Below are positions 55,681 to 64,000 of a DNA stretch of 64,000 nucleotides, one piece after another; positions within the stretch are counted from its first letter, which is position 1; each line of letters starts with the position of its first letter. Made by a program: the position numbers and the translations under genes. The notes below the pieces were generated by a model. That model made no database searches. It saw only the letters and a program-made list of their open reading frames with translations, and was not told where the DNA came from. This stretch comes from Candidatus Babeliales bacterium. GTDB taxonomy: Bacteria; Babelota; Babeliae; Babelales; Chromulinivoraceae. The stretch covers positions 1-64,000 of the forward strand of contig JAGOTL010000002.1 of the NCBI GenBank assembly GCA_018061805.1, given 5' to 3'.

Positions 55681-57417
55681 TTAATAAGTTCTAGGGAATT
55701 TTTGTTGGTGTAGGCTTGGGGCCATGGCGCAGTTATGTAACATTCTAAAAAAACCATTACCATGGCATTGGGAGTAATACGCTCTATTAGCTTGGTCGAT
55801 ATCAGCCATTTTAGAATAGTTTATTAAAACATTAAAAACGTCAGCTCTTTGGTGTTGATAATCAGGCGATAATACCGTGAAACCTTTAGAATCTTTGGTA
55901 GAAACATTAACTATTCCGCTGATTAAAAGTTTGTTGACAATACGTTGAGTGTCATCAGTGAGTTGTGTGTCATTTGTTAAATCCAATACTTTACTTTGTG
56001 ATCGAAACATTTCAAATAAAATATTAGGTTGCACAGGATCATTTGTTGGTTTGTATGTTAATATCATGTTAAAAAAATTAAAATCCCCTTGTTGTGCTGC
56101 AAGAAGTATAGGCGATTGGTTTGTCGGCAATGTAGGATTTGCACCTAATTTTAAAAGTTTCAAAATCAAGTTTTGATATTCGTCGTCGGGTAAATCAAAT
56201 TTTTTATTTTGTTTCAAAAGCATTAAGCATTGTAAAGGTGTTTGAGGCTGAGATGATTGTTTTTGTGCTTTTATGGTGATTGGTTTGTTGACGTCGCCCG
56301 AATTGAGTTGCTCGATATAATATAATAAAGTTTCTAGTACGTTAGATTTTGTCTTAGGCATGAACGGTTTGATGGCATCATCAAATTGTTCATGTTCTGC
56401 TACTGGTAAATGTTTGTTGATGTTAGGTATGAGCAGTGTTGTAATTCCATCTGTTTTTTCTAAATTAACATTGCGTTGTGTACTTGGATGACCGCTAACG
56501 TCTAACGGTGTAGCTACATCAGTATGTTGTAAGCTATTTGTTACAAGCATTAATTTTATTTTGTGATGTAAACGAGAAGAACACATTATTTTTTTTAGTG
56601 TTTCATGGTTACCTTGAAAGCAATCTAAGCAAGCCTTAATAAACACTTGCCCAAATAAAGTATCTTTATATTCTTTGGTATAATAAGGTGTAAGGCTTTT
56701 TTGTAAAGTAATCACTTTGCGCAATAGATCTGTACGATCTTGTGTTGTCAAGTTAACGTTGTGGTATACAGCGTCATATGATGTATCGTAGGTTTGTGTT
56801 TTGTGGTTTTGGATGGTTATATTTGTAGTTGGATGATTTATTAAAAAAAATAATGTTTCAGGACTGTGACAATATTTAGCAAATAATACTGTTTCACCTT
56901 CTTCATCTAATGCGTTAACATCTGCTCCATGTTCTATCAACAATTCGATAATTTCTATTGTTTCTGGCGTGAGCATAGGAGGATTGTTGGAATCGTCGAA
57001 TATAGCAAGTAGTATGTCGCTGGGTAGAGAAATTTTTGTTTTATTATGCTGTAATAACTGTTTTAAAGTAACTATATCGCCTATTTTTGCAGCATTTTTA
57101 ATGAGCTCATAGTTACATACTGTTGGATTGGCACCTAGTGTGAGTAAACGTGTGACCCATGTTTTATATTGATCATCGGTTATGAGTAGTTTTTTTTGGT
57201 AAAATGCTTGCATTAAATATTGCAAAGGATACATATTTTCAGCGCTCAGTACAGATCCATCCATAGATGAGGTGTTGACGGTATTTGCGTTTACTTTTTG
57301 TAATTGTTGTAAGATAGATTTGTTCTGGTCCTGTCCTACTACTGTTGTCAGTATTGCAGAGAAAGATGCTGTCGCAACCTTAAGTGCCATGAGGCAAAGC
57401 ATGTATAGTTTGGTCAT
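55681..57417 (-). CDS. Exported ankyrin-repeat protein ANK-A
   Basis: 578 residues with signal peptide MTKLYMLCLMALKVATASFS. Two ankyrin blocks of the same internal layout lie at about 75-210 and 410-545; typical units are LLIEHGADVNALDEEGETVLF and KLGANPTLPTNQSPILLAAQ. The middle (about 235-390) is non-ankyrin and shared with ANK-B. The double-block structure suggests an internal duplication of a half-size protein such as ANK-C. Export plus ankyrin repeats points to extracytoplasmic protein binding, perhaps at the host interface, which is inference. Confidence 0.8.
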   Translation of the reverse strand: MTKLYMLCLMALKVATASFSAILTTVVGQDQNKSILQQLQKVNANTVNTSSMDGSVLSAENMYPLQYLMQAFYQKKLLITDDQYKTWVTRLLTLGANPTVCNYELIKNAAKIGDIVTLKQLLQHNKTKISLPSDILLAIFDDSNNPPMLTPETIEIIELLIEHGADVNALDEEGETVLFAKYCHSPETLFFLINHPTTNITIQNHKTQTYDTSYDAVYHNVNLTTQDRTDLLRKVITLQKSLTPYYTKEYKDTLFGQVFIKACLDCFQGNHETLKKIMCSSRLHHKIKLMLVTNSLQHTDVATPLDVSGHPSTQRNVNLEKTDGITTLLIPNINKHLPVAEHEQFDDAIKPFMPKTKSNVLETLLYYIEQLNSGDVNKPITIKAQKQSSQPQTPLQCLMLLKQNKKFDLPDDEYQNLILKLLKLGANPTLPTNQSPILLAAQQGDFNFFNMILTYKPTNDPVQPNILFEMFRSQSKVLDLTNDTQLTDDTQRIVNKLLISGIVNVSTKDSKGFTVLSPDYQHQRADVFNVLINYSKMADIDQANRAYYSQCHGNGFFRMLHNCAMAPSLHQQKFPRTY

Positions 57418-57456
57418 AGTGCTCCTAATGCATGTAAAAAATTTTATAGAACATGA

Positions 57457-59220
57457 CTATTTAGCTTTAGGCAATAACTGTCGATGTTGTTGTGGTGTTA
57501 TAGAATATCTATGTAGCATTTTAGAAAAAGAATTAGTTTGAAAATCTTGGAATTTGCGGTATGTGTTTGCAGCTTTCGTAATATCATTAATGTCAGAGTA
57601 TTGTATTAAAAGTTGCAAAACGTCAAGTTGTTGATGTTGATAATCTGAAGATAAAACAGTTAACCCTTTAGGATCTTTTATAGAAACATTAACCAGTCCG
57701 TTTTTTAAAAGTTTATTAACAATTCGCGTTGTATCATCCGTAAGTTTAGTTTTATTTACTATAGGATCGAATACATTAGAACTTAATGTACTGCGTGATT
57801 GAAATAGATGAAACAAGATATCAGGTTGCACAGGTTCATTCGTTGGTTTGTAAGATAGCATCATATTGAATAAAGCTAAATCTCCTTCTTGTGCAGCAAG
57901 AAGTATGGGCGATTGATTTTTAGGTAATGTTGGATTTGCCCCTAAATCTAAAAGTTTTCTTATGAAATGTTCATACGTATCGTTTGGTAAATCAAATGAT
58001 TTTTGTTGTTTTAACATCATTAAGAATTGTAAAGGAGCTTGAGGAACAGGTCGACTTAGTGAAAAATCCCCTAGTTCTTTTATAGTAATAGGTATGTTAA
58101 CGTGTTCTGATTTGATTTGAGAGATGTACCAACATAAAGTTTCTACGACGTTATATTTTGTCAGCGGCATTAATGGCTTGATGCCTGCATCAAAACTTGC
58201 ATGTTCAGATGCGGGTAAAATTTCTTTGATGCTTGGTATAAGCAATGTCCGTATATTATCTGTTATGTCTAAGGCAACATCGCGCTCTGTAATTTGATAA
58301 CTATCAACACCCAAAGGTATAGTTGTATCAGTTATTTGACCGTGGTGGCTTACAAGTAAATCACTGATTTTTTTCTTGAAGCTAGGATGACACATTGCTT
58401 TTTTAAGGGTTTGATATTCACCTTGAAAGCAGTTTAAGCAAGCCTTAATAAATACTTGTCCAAACAAACTGTTTTTATGTTCTTGGGTAACGATTTTTTG
58501 TAAGGTAATTACTTTTCGTAACTGAGACATCTGATGCGTGGTGTTATCATTTGGTATAAAATATGAGTGATCAAATGTTTTGGCTTTTTTGTTTTGTATT
58601 GTTGTGTTTGTGGTTGGATGATTTATTAAAAAATGTAGTGTGTCGGGATTGTGATGATATTTTGAAAATAATATAGTTTCACCTTCTAAGTCTTGAGCAT
58701 TAATGTCAGCACCATGTTGGAGCAATAATTCAATAATACCTACAGTTTTTACGGTAGGTATAAAGAAATCTGAATCGTGCTTTAGAACAGAAAATAAAAT
58801 ATTTGTTAAAGAAGGCGAATTTGTTGGATCTCGTTTTGCTAATAATTTTTTTACAAGATCAATATCATCTTGTCTTGATGCTGTTATAAGTAGAATATCA
58901 TTGTTTATCGTTGGGTTAGCGCCTAGATTCAACAAATGATCTATTAAACTATGATATTCTTGAATAGTAAGATCGATGAGGTTGTGGCTATGTGAAAATA
59001 GTAAACATTCTAAAGGATATGGATGAGACAATGAAGGATGTATATTTTCAGCATTTGTCATTGGAGTATTGATGGTTTTAGCAGTTACTGATTTTAACAT
59101 TTCTAAAATTTCTTTAGAAGATGTATTGAACGTTTTATGCTGAAGATAATCAGCAGCACCTGTTAGTGGCGTTGTAAGAGTAGTAAGCGCCATAAAAAAA
59201 ACAAGATATAGTCTGTTCAT
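57457..59220 (-). CDS. Exported ankyrin-repeat protein ANK-B
   Basis: 587 residues, signal peptide MNRLYLVFFMALTTLTTPLT. Clear paralogue of ANK-A along its whole length (LLLQHGADINAQDLEGETILF; DLGANPTLPKNQSPILLAAQ; the NHPTTNTTIQN stretch; FGQVFIKACLNCFQGEYQTL). Two ankyrin blocks with a shared central non-ankyrin region holding two conserved cysteines. The start context (GGGACTTTTTCATATG, with the ATG following) is the same as in ANK-C. Confidence 0.8.
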   Translation of the reverse strand: MNRLYLVFFMALTTLTTPLTGAADYLQHKTFNTSSKEILEMLKSVTAKTINTPMTNAENIHPSLSHPYPLECLLFSHSHNLIDLTIQEYHSLIDHLLNLGANPTINNDILLITASRQDDIDLVKKLLAKRDPTNSPSLTNILFSVLKHDSDFFIPTVKTVGIIELLLQHGADINAQDLEGETILFSKYHHNPDTLHFLINHPTTNTTIQNKKAKTFDHSYFIPNDNTTHQMSQLRKVITLQKIVTQEHKNSLFGQVFIKACLNCFQGEYQTLKKAMCHPSFKKKISDLLVSHHGQITDTTIPLGVDSYQITERDVALDITDNIRTLLIPSIKEILPASEHASFDAGIKPLMPLTKYNVVETLCWYISQIKSEHVNIPITIKELGDFSLSRPVPQAPLQFLMMLKQQKSFDLPNDTYEHFIRKLLDLGANPTLPKNQSPILLAAQEGDLALFNMMLSYKPTNEPVQPDILFHLFQSRSTLSSNVFDPIVNKTKLTDDTTRIVNKLLKNGLVNVSIKDPKGLTVLSSDYQHQQLDVLQLLIQYSDINDITKAANTYRKFQDFQTNSFSKMLHRYSITPQQHRQLLPKAK

Positions 59221-59354
59221 ATGAAAAAGTCCCTAATATTAGAATTTTCTATAACAAGATAGTGCGTAGTTTTGATTTTAATAAGAAAGCTGCGCACTAT
59301 GTTATAAAATATGTGAGTTTAATAGATATCGCGTAGAGCTACTAAGATATAGAT

Positions 59355-60395
59355 TTATAATATGCTCTCAGGTTTAGACTCATGATGCATCGAAGCTTGT
59401 GTCGCTTGGTTGGGTTGGGGTAGTATGTCGTCAATTTCATTGATGAGAAATTTTGGAATATTGAGATCTGGATGTGATTGATATGATAATGATCGGAAAA
59501 AAGCATTGAAATCGTCAACAAGTTTTGGATCTTTTTCTTTGATAAAAGTTCTTAATGTTTCAGTGTGACCGTCGATGCTTTGTAAGATTAGATTTAAAAA
59601 TGTTTTACCCGTTTCAGAATCTTTGTATTGATTTTGATAGAGTTGATTTTCGCTGAGTACGCGATGCAAATAGAGTATTTTAAAATATTTTATATTACGT
59701 CTATTGTTGCAAGTGTCATGTTCTATTTGTTCATTAAATATATTCATTACATATCTAACATCTTGCTCGTGTGACTTGCTCACTAAATAGAAATATACAT
59801 CAACATCCATTGATAAATAGTCAGGGAATATTACTGTTTTTTGGTCTTTATCTTGTGCTTGTACGTCAATTCCGCGATTAACCAATTCTTGGACAATAGC
59901 TAACGTATCAGGTGTTTTTTTAGGGTTTGCCATAAGGCGAAACATTTCTAATAAAATATTTGGCCGTATAGAATCTTGTGCTCTTGTATGGTCTAATAAT
60001 TTTTTAAAAATTTTAAAATTTTTTTGTGTTGCGCTTAAGAGTAGAGGGTTACGTTGTTTGATATGTGATAAAGTTGGATTAGCACCAAGTTCGAGTAAGT
60101 GGGTAACCATTTGCTCATAATGATCTTGTGATACCATGAGACAATTAGCCCCTTTAAGGGATAAAAGATATTCTAAGGGATATACTGTTAATATAGTAGG
60201 GCTATCTGTAGACTCATCTGATACAGAGAACAAATGCCTTGGAGTATTTACAGTGACTGCATCTAACGTGTTGCAATGTGTAATAAATGCTTGAGTGTTT
60301 TCTATAGCATTTATTATTTTGCGCGTTGATGTCCCTGCAAAAGATGTTGTCGCAACATTAAGTGTAATTAAAAAAACAAGATATAGTCTGTTCAT
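59355..60395 (-). CDS. Exported ankyrin-repeat protein ANK-C, half-size
   Basis: 346 residues with signal peptide MNRLYLVFLITLNVATTSFA, beginning with the same eight residues as ANK-B. It contains a single ankyrin block (about 95-210: LLELGANPTLSHIKQRNPLLL; ELVNRGIDVQAQDKDQKTVIF), followed by a region like the central part of ANK-A/B (GKTFLNLILQSIDGHTETL). It looks like the one-block ancestor or a shortened descendant. The leader has two copies of AAAGTCCCTAAT between 60411 and 60432 (plus-strand reading). Confidence 0.78.
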   Translation of the reverse strand: MNRLYLVFLITLNVATTSFAGTSTRKIINAIENTQAFITHCNTLDAVTVNTPRHLFSVSDESTDSPTILTVYPLEYLLSLKGANCLMVSQDHYEQMVTHLLELGANPTLSHIKQRNPLLLSATQKNFKIFKKLLDHTRAQDSIRPNILLEMFRLMANPKKTPDTLAIVQELVNRGIDVQAQDKDQKTVIFPDYLSMDVDVYFYLVSKSHEQDVRYVMNIFNEQIEHDTCNNRRNIKYFKILYLHRVLSENQLYQNQYKDSETGKTFLNLILQSIDGHTETLRTFIKEKDPKLVDDFNAFFRSLSYQSHPDLNIPKFLINEIDDILPQPNQATQASMHHESKPESIL

Positions 60396-60448
60396 ATGAA
60401 AAAGTCCCTAATAAATGTAAAAAGTCCCTAATGTATGTACAAAAAAAC

Positions 60449-61150
60449 TTATATTGATTTAAGTTTTTCAATTTCTTTTTCTGTCAATGCTCGGTATCCA
60501 CCCACTTTTATACTCTTTTTTGATAGTCCTGCAAAAGAACTGCGGTCTAATTTTTTAACAAAAAATCTTAAAGCCCCAAATAGTCTTTTGATGATATGGT
60601 TTCTGCCACTATGAATCGTGACGATAACAGTTTTTGGAGAATGTTTTGAAGCAAGTATCGCTTCATCTACTTTCATAAAACCATCATCCAACATGACACC
60701 TTCTCTAAGTCTTTGTAAATCTTCTGCTGTTACGGGACGATGAGTTGTAACGTGATATGTTTTAGGAATGTTAAATTTTGGATGAGACAAACGTTGTGCC
60801 AAATCACCATCATTGGTCATAATGATAAGTCCGGTTGTGTTACGATCAAGTCTGCCAATAGGATATAAACGTTGTTTGATGTGCGCAAAATGATGAGCTA
60901 TCGTATCGCGTCCTTGAGTGTCGGACAATGTGCAAATCACATCTTGAGGCTTGTTAAACAAAAAGTATAATTTTTGTTCAGGTAAAATGCGTTTGTTACC
61001 GACTTTAACAAAATCAGTGTCAACTACTTCATGGTACGGCTCTGTGACAAGAACGCCGTTTACTTTTACTTTTCTATCTTTTATAAGTTCTGTTGCTGCT
61101 CGACGTGAACAAAAACCAGATTGGGCTAAAAATTTACTTAATTTAGTCAT
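60449..61150 (-). CDS. RsuA/RluB-family pseudouridine synthase
   Basis: rRNA pseudouridine synthase, 233 residues. N-terminal S4 domain (LSKFLAQSGFCSRRAATELI) and catalytic domain with GRLDRNTTGLI, whose Asp is the nucleophile, plus HSGRNHIIKRLF. It looks like RluB/RluE type, modifying 23S rRNA, but RsuA cannot be excluded. Its start overlaps the stop of the gene at 61143-61643 by eight bases. Confidence 0.9.
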   Translation of the reverse strand: MTKLSKFLAQSGFCSRRAATELIKDRKVKVNGVLVTEPYHEVVDTDFVKVGNKRILPEQKLYFLFNKPQDVICTLSDTQGRDTIAHHFAHIKQRLYPIGRLDRNTTGLIIMTNDGDLAQRLSHPKFNIPKTYHVTTHRPVTAEDLQRLREGVMLDDGFMKVDEAILASKHSPKTVIVTIHSGRNHIIKRLFGALRFFVKKLDRSSFAGLSKKSIKVGGYRALTEKEIEKLKSI

Positions 61151-61643
61151 TATCAGTATCAGTCTTTTCTATCAAAGTTTGAGGTGTTAGTGTTTCAAGA
61201 ACAAGATTTTTTAAAGGGGCTAATTTTTGTGCCAGAATTTTATCCCATGCCTGTAAAATCGCTTGAGCTAAGGCTTCTTTTTGAGCATCTGTTTTGGTAG
61301 CAAGAGCTTTCCCAGATTGTCCATGTGTGTAAAGAGCTTGGGTGTATCCTAGCAAGAGTAATAAGGTGTTTACAACTTTGATAGGTTGATCATGGTTTAC
61401 AAAAGTAAGACAGAGATCAAATGCTTTTTCAAATTCTGCATCAAATTCTTCTGGTGTGATATTTTCAAATTCTTCAGCAAGGTATACAAAAATTTGGTCT
61501 AACTGCCCTATGAATTTTTTAATAAGAGTATCTTGGTTGGTTTCGTTGAAAACGATATTTTGCTGATTTCTATGGTTATTAGAGTCTTTGTGGCAATAGA
61601 TCGTTGTCGATAGGATCATGGCTATAAAATAAATAAAAAACAT
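61143..61643 (-). CDS. Exported helical protein of unknown function
   Basis: 166 residues with signal peptide MFFIYFIAMILSTTIYC. The mature part is acidic and helical (LAEEFENITPEEFDAEFEKA). The C-terminus is rich in Leu, Ala and Thr. It overlaps the downstream pseudouridine synthase by eight bases, so they are probably coupled even though the functions look unrelated. The cysteine after the hydrophobic stretch could be lipidated. No family was recognised. Confidence 0.6.
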   Translation of the reverse strand: MFFIYFIAMILSTTIYCHKDSNNHRNQQNIVFNETNQDTLIKKFIGQLDQIFVYLAEEFENITPEEFDAEFEKAFDLCLTFVNHDQPIKVVNTLLLLLGYTQALYTHGQSGKALATKTDAQKEALAQAILQAWDKILAQKLAPLKNLVLETLTPQTLIEKTDTDND

Positions 61644-61725
61644 GTAAGCCTTTAGTAAAAAATGGTATATAGGTAGGTACTCTTTTAGTATACGTTATTT
61701 ACACATGTCGTCAAAGGAATAAAGT

Positions 61726-62247
61726 ATGATAGGGCTTTGTTTATATAGGTTTTTTTGGGGTTTCTTAGAGGTTTTAAAAGTTATTGTATGCGACCCTTTT
61801 TATATTTTTAATATTTCATTTTTGTGGTTTTGCGTTGCTATGGCTATCACGTATGGATATTTTTTGTGGGCTCATCAAGACATGATGATACGCATTCGTC
61901 ATAAAATAGCATTGTTACTGTGTCAAAGTCTGTGGTTTGGCTTTTTATGTGCGGTAGCAATTGCGGGTATGTATGAAGGCATTTTACAGCTTTTGTGTTT
62001 ATCTGAATGTTTTATTGTACCGCACCAGATCATTTGTCATTTAAGCATGGTCCAACAAGCAGATCATCACCAGCTTTTTATGATCGTAGGATGGGGCTTG
62101 ATCATACTCAGTACCTTGTGGTCATGCTTTTTTATCGAACCATTGTTTGAGGGCGTACATGATAATCATATTGTAGAAGGATACGGATGGATTATGATAG
62201 CAGTTTCCTTGCTTAGTATTTTGTTTTTATGGTCTATTGCCTATTAA
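61726..62247 (+). CDS. Membrane protein of unknown function (pair, part 1)
   Basis: 173 residues with four to five membrane helices. The large loop between helices contains Cys/His (LLCLSECFIVPHQIICHLS) and DHHQ, which could bind a metal or form a disulfide. It precedes another small membrane protein by 26 bases, and AGGAG is visible before that gene. No family was recognised. Confidence 0.55.
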   Translation: MIGLCLYRFFWGFLEVLKVIVCDPFYIFNISFLWFCVAMAITYGYFLWAHQDMMIRIRHKIALLLCQSLWFGFLCAVAIAGMYEGILQLLCLSECFIVPHQIICHLSMVQQADHHQLFMIVGWGLIILSTLWSCFFIEPLFEGVHDNHIVEGYGWIMIAVSLLSILFLWSIAY

Positions 62248-62273
62248 GATAAGACAATACAAAGGAGATACCT

Positions 62274-62717
62274 ATGTTTGATATGATTGTGTCAAAAGTG
62301 CTTAATGTTTTTACCTCGTCAGCGCTGTATGCGATTTTAGCGTGGTTTGGCTTGATTGGCTTTGTTGCTCATGTCATTATGGTCATGCTCATGACCTGTA
62401 TGAAAAAATCGTCAGTGGTTAAATCTGTCTGGTATATGCATGTAGTAAGTATCATCTTAAGCTTTGTAGGAGCTCCTATTTTGACCGTAGGAATCGCTGG
62501 TGTTTGGCGCTTGATGCAAGAACCTTTTGATATGCGCAGTATGTCTCTATTTTTATACGTATGGTTTGCCATTATTTTTATGATGACGATGCGTTATTTT
62601 GTATGTAAAAACATTGTGGAAGTTGCTTGTCGCGCATGGTACACAGCTTTGCTTATAACCAACGGGGTTGTTGCGGGCTTAGGTTATATCGTAATATTCC
62701 GGATATGGATGTTTTGA
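62274..62717 (+). CDS. Membrane protein of unknown function (pair, part 2)
   Basis: 147 residues, four membrane helices, AAAGGAG before the ATG. It probably works with the preceding membrane protein, because both are small, adjacent and on the same strand. No known motif was found. The stop is four bases from the convergent EVE-domain gene. Confidence 0.55.
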   Translation: MFDMIVSKVLNVFTSSALYAILAWFGLIGFVAHVIMVMLMTCMKKSSVVKSVWYMHVVSIILSFVGAPILTVGIAGVWRLMQEPFDMRSMSLFLYVWFAIIFMMTMRYFVCKNIVEVACRAWYTALLITNGVVAGLGYIVIFRIWMF

Positions 62718-62720
62718 TCG

Positions 62721-63167
62721 TTACAAGAGCGGTATTTTTTCAGGTGTTTCTACTAAAATAGTTTGAGCAATAACTAAAAAATCGTTACGAGGTATTTCAA
62801 AAAAACTTTGCGTTAAAACATCTTGCCACGTTTCATGGTCGGGTAAAAAGCTGACTTTGCCGACAAAGATTGCTGGATGATGTGGATTACAGTGAAAAAA
62901 ATCAACATTGCGTCGCCAACGATCGGGAAATTGTCCGCCTTGGGGGTAGACCCTTGAATCGTTGACGCATGAAATTCCGCTGAACTGTTCGCATGATGGT
63001 AGATCTTGTCCGTAGTAGATGGTGGGTGAATAATAGAGTATCCAGTCACCTGTGTTCATAGTTTCTAAAGGACCGCGTGGTCCCATATTAACCTGTGTAT
63101 AACCTTTATCTCGTACAATGTTGACATGTTCTTGGGCTGCCTGGCAAACCCAATAATGGCGCATCAT
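62721..63167 (-). CDS. EVE-domain (PUA-like) protein
   Basis: 148 residues from the first of two adjacent ATGs, with AAGGAG upstream. The EVE/UPF0310 landmarks are YWVCQAAQEHV, the MNTGDWILYYSP stretch, PSCEQFSGI and FPDRWRRNVDFF. EVE domains resemble PUA and YTH domains and bind modified bases in nucleic acids. Here it stands alone without a restriction partner, so a defence role is not indicated. Confidence 0.82.
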   Translation of the reverse strand: MMRHYWVCQAAQEHVNIVRDKGYTQVNMGPRGPLETMNTGDWILYYSPTIYYGQDLPSCEQFSGISCVNDSRVYPQGGQFPDRWRRNVDFFHCNPHHPAIFVGKVSFLPDHETWQDVLTQSFFEIPRNDFLVIAQTILVETPEKIPLL

Positions 63168-63321
63168 ACTACTCTCCTTTTTTATAATCATAAAAAGTAT
63201 ATTTATATAAAAGCAATATTTTTATAGTTCAAATATTACAAATAGTAATAGATACATTTGTTTGGCGGGTTGAGATCTGATAAAATAGGGATATAGGGAT
63301 AATTTTTAAAGGGGATTCTTT

Positions 63322-63555
63322 ATGCATATGAAAATATTTATATTTGCTACTTTAGTAGCTTTTTCGTGTTCAATGTTTGGGTCGGTTAATAGTACTGATG
63401 CGACGAAACAATATCTTGGAGTTTATAAGTCAGATGCTCGACGAAATGTCGATACTGGTGATTATGGACTATGTTTTGATGTTTCACAATCATCCGTAGG
63501 CTTAGTGTCACGTCTATTGCTTGCAGTGTTGCATTCAAGAGAGAATAATCAGTAA
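63322..63555 (+). CDS. Small exported peptide of unknown function
   Basis: 77 residues with signal peptide MHMKIFIFATLVAFSCSMFG and AAAGGGGA upstream of the ATG. The mature part of about 55 residues has one cysteine. A strong terminator follows. No family was recognised. Confidence 0.55.
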   Translation: MHMKIFIFATLVAFSCSMFGSVNSTDATKQYLGVYKSDARRNVDTGDYGLCFDVSQSSVGLVSRLLLAVLHSRENNQ

Positions 63556-63560
63556 ATTTA

Positions 63561-63593
63561 AAAAAGCCTCGGAATTTTACCGAGGCTTTTTTT
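63561..63593. terminator. Bidirectional terminator
   Basis: Stem AAAAAGCCTCGG / CCGAGGCTTTTT with loop AATTTTA, between convergent genes. Confidence 0.88.
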
Positions 63594-63594
63594 G

Positions 63595-64000
63595 TTATAA
63601 GCAATCAAGTCTTTTTTTAAGTTTTTGTATGCCAAGATACAAAAACAATATGGTAAAAAGGCATAACATGCCTAGGCACAACCAATAATTAAGCGAACTT
63701 TGCGTAAACATGATGGCTGATCTACCACCTTCAAGTGCATAGGTTAAAGGATTTAAAAGATCCAAATAGGCTAGAATTGGGGAAATGTTGTACAGGTCTT
63801 GCCAAGAAAATTGAAAACATCCTAAAAACCACATAGGAAATAAAACGCGGACCCATAGATTATCAAGGTCCATAGCAACATCATGCGTAATGCTGACTGT
63901 GAACAGTGAAAATGCACCACTAAATAAAGATACTACGAGTAACAAAAGATAATATTTGCACAAAGCAAGAATGCTTAAAGGTATGATCATTTTTGTTAAA
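63595..64000 (-). CDS. ABC-2 type transporter permease, C-terminal part (partial)
   Basis: The open frame runs on into the right edge without a stop; the ATG at 63990 may be internal. The visible 134 residues have four helices and the ABC-2 signature near LDLLNPLTYALEGGRSAI. The last residues are basic (KLKKRLDCL). The partner ATPase would be on the other side of the edge. The substrate is unknown. Confidence 0.72.
   Translation of the reverse strand, partial: LTKMIIPLSILALCKYYLLLLVVSLFSGAFSLFTVSITHDVAMDLDNLWVRVLFPMWFLGCFQFSWQDLYNISPILAYLDLLNPLTYALEGGRSAIMFTQSSLNYWLCLGMLCLFTILFLYLGIQKLKKRLDCL

Noticed and set aside
62721-63167. EVE-domain protein as part of a restriction or defence island
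   Set aside because: No methylase, nuclease or other defence gene lies nearby.

Overview
The window is AT-rich bacterial chromosome from a diderm: it encodes a BamA/TamA-type outer-membrane assembly protein and a putative outer-membrane barrel. The genome looks host-dependent. It has two tandem NTT-type nucleotide (ATP/ADP) translocases, a complete polyamine importer, an APC amino-acid permease and a Na+/amino-acid symporter, and almost no biosynthesis apart from one cysteine-synthase-like gene. Close to half of the genes encode short proteins with N-terminal signal peptides, including ankyrin proteins and several freshly duplicated families. This combination best fits the Dependentiae (TM6 / Babeliae), protist endosymbionts. 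That placement is inferred from gene content; no marker phylogeny was possible.

Layout. 1-3.4 kb: end of a membrane protein, an M23 peptidase, a ferredoxin, an MBL-fold hydrolase and small exported proteins. 3.7-7.8 kb: a 730-residue exported protein with a polymorphic-toxin-like C-terminus, followed by three cytoplasmic paralogues that look like immunity proteins. 7.85-12.5 kb: a duplicated family of four exported proteins sharing a C-terminal tail and an upstream leader repeat, flanked by two short ankyrin-like exported proteins; there is one decayed copy, and a (ATAG)12 microsatellite abuts a predicted promoter. 12.7-16.4 kb: two exported proteins, a cysteine-synthase-like enzyme and an F0 cluster (atpI-like, atpB, atpE) in which subunit c is a four-hairpin fusion. 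16.4-25.8 kb: tsaC, prepilin peptidase, rbfA, rpsU, an outer-membrane protein, an APC permease, an exported and apparently degenerate glucokinase homologue, and gltX. 25.9-36.3 kb: the BamA-like gene, potABCD behind a His-rich membrane protein, and metG. 36.3-43.0 kb: an exported protein, two NTT genes and topA, all on the minus strand. 43.3-48.4 kb: five exported helical proteins. 48.6-54.9 kb: a batA-batB-batC-batD operon, whose BatC has a 24-glutamine run, followed by an AGCS symporter. 55.0-60.4 kb: an exported helical protein and three exported ankyrin paralogues. 60.4-64.0 kb: a pseudouridine synthase, small membrane and exported proteins, an EVE-domain protein and part of an ABC-2 permease.

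The transport genes describe a cell that takes ATP or nucleotides, polyamines and amino acids from a host. The exported ankyrin and tandem-family proteins are candidates for contact with that host, and the toxin/immunity locus for competition with other bacteria. The two least ordinary items are the quadruple-hairpin subunit c, with one ion-binding carboxylate missing, and the toxin gene carrying a degenerate second copy of its own toxin domain next to three immunity paralogues. No rRNA, tRNA, CRISPR array, insertion sequence or integrase was recognised.
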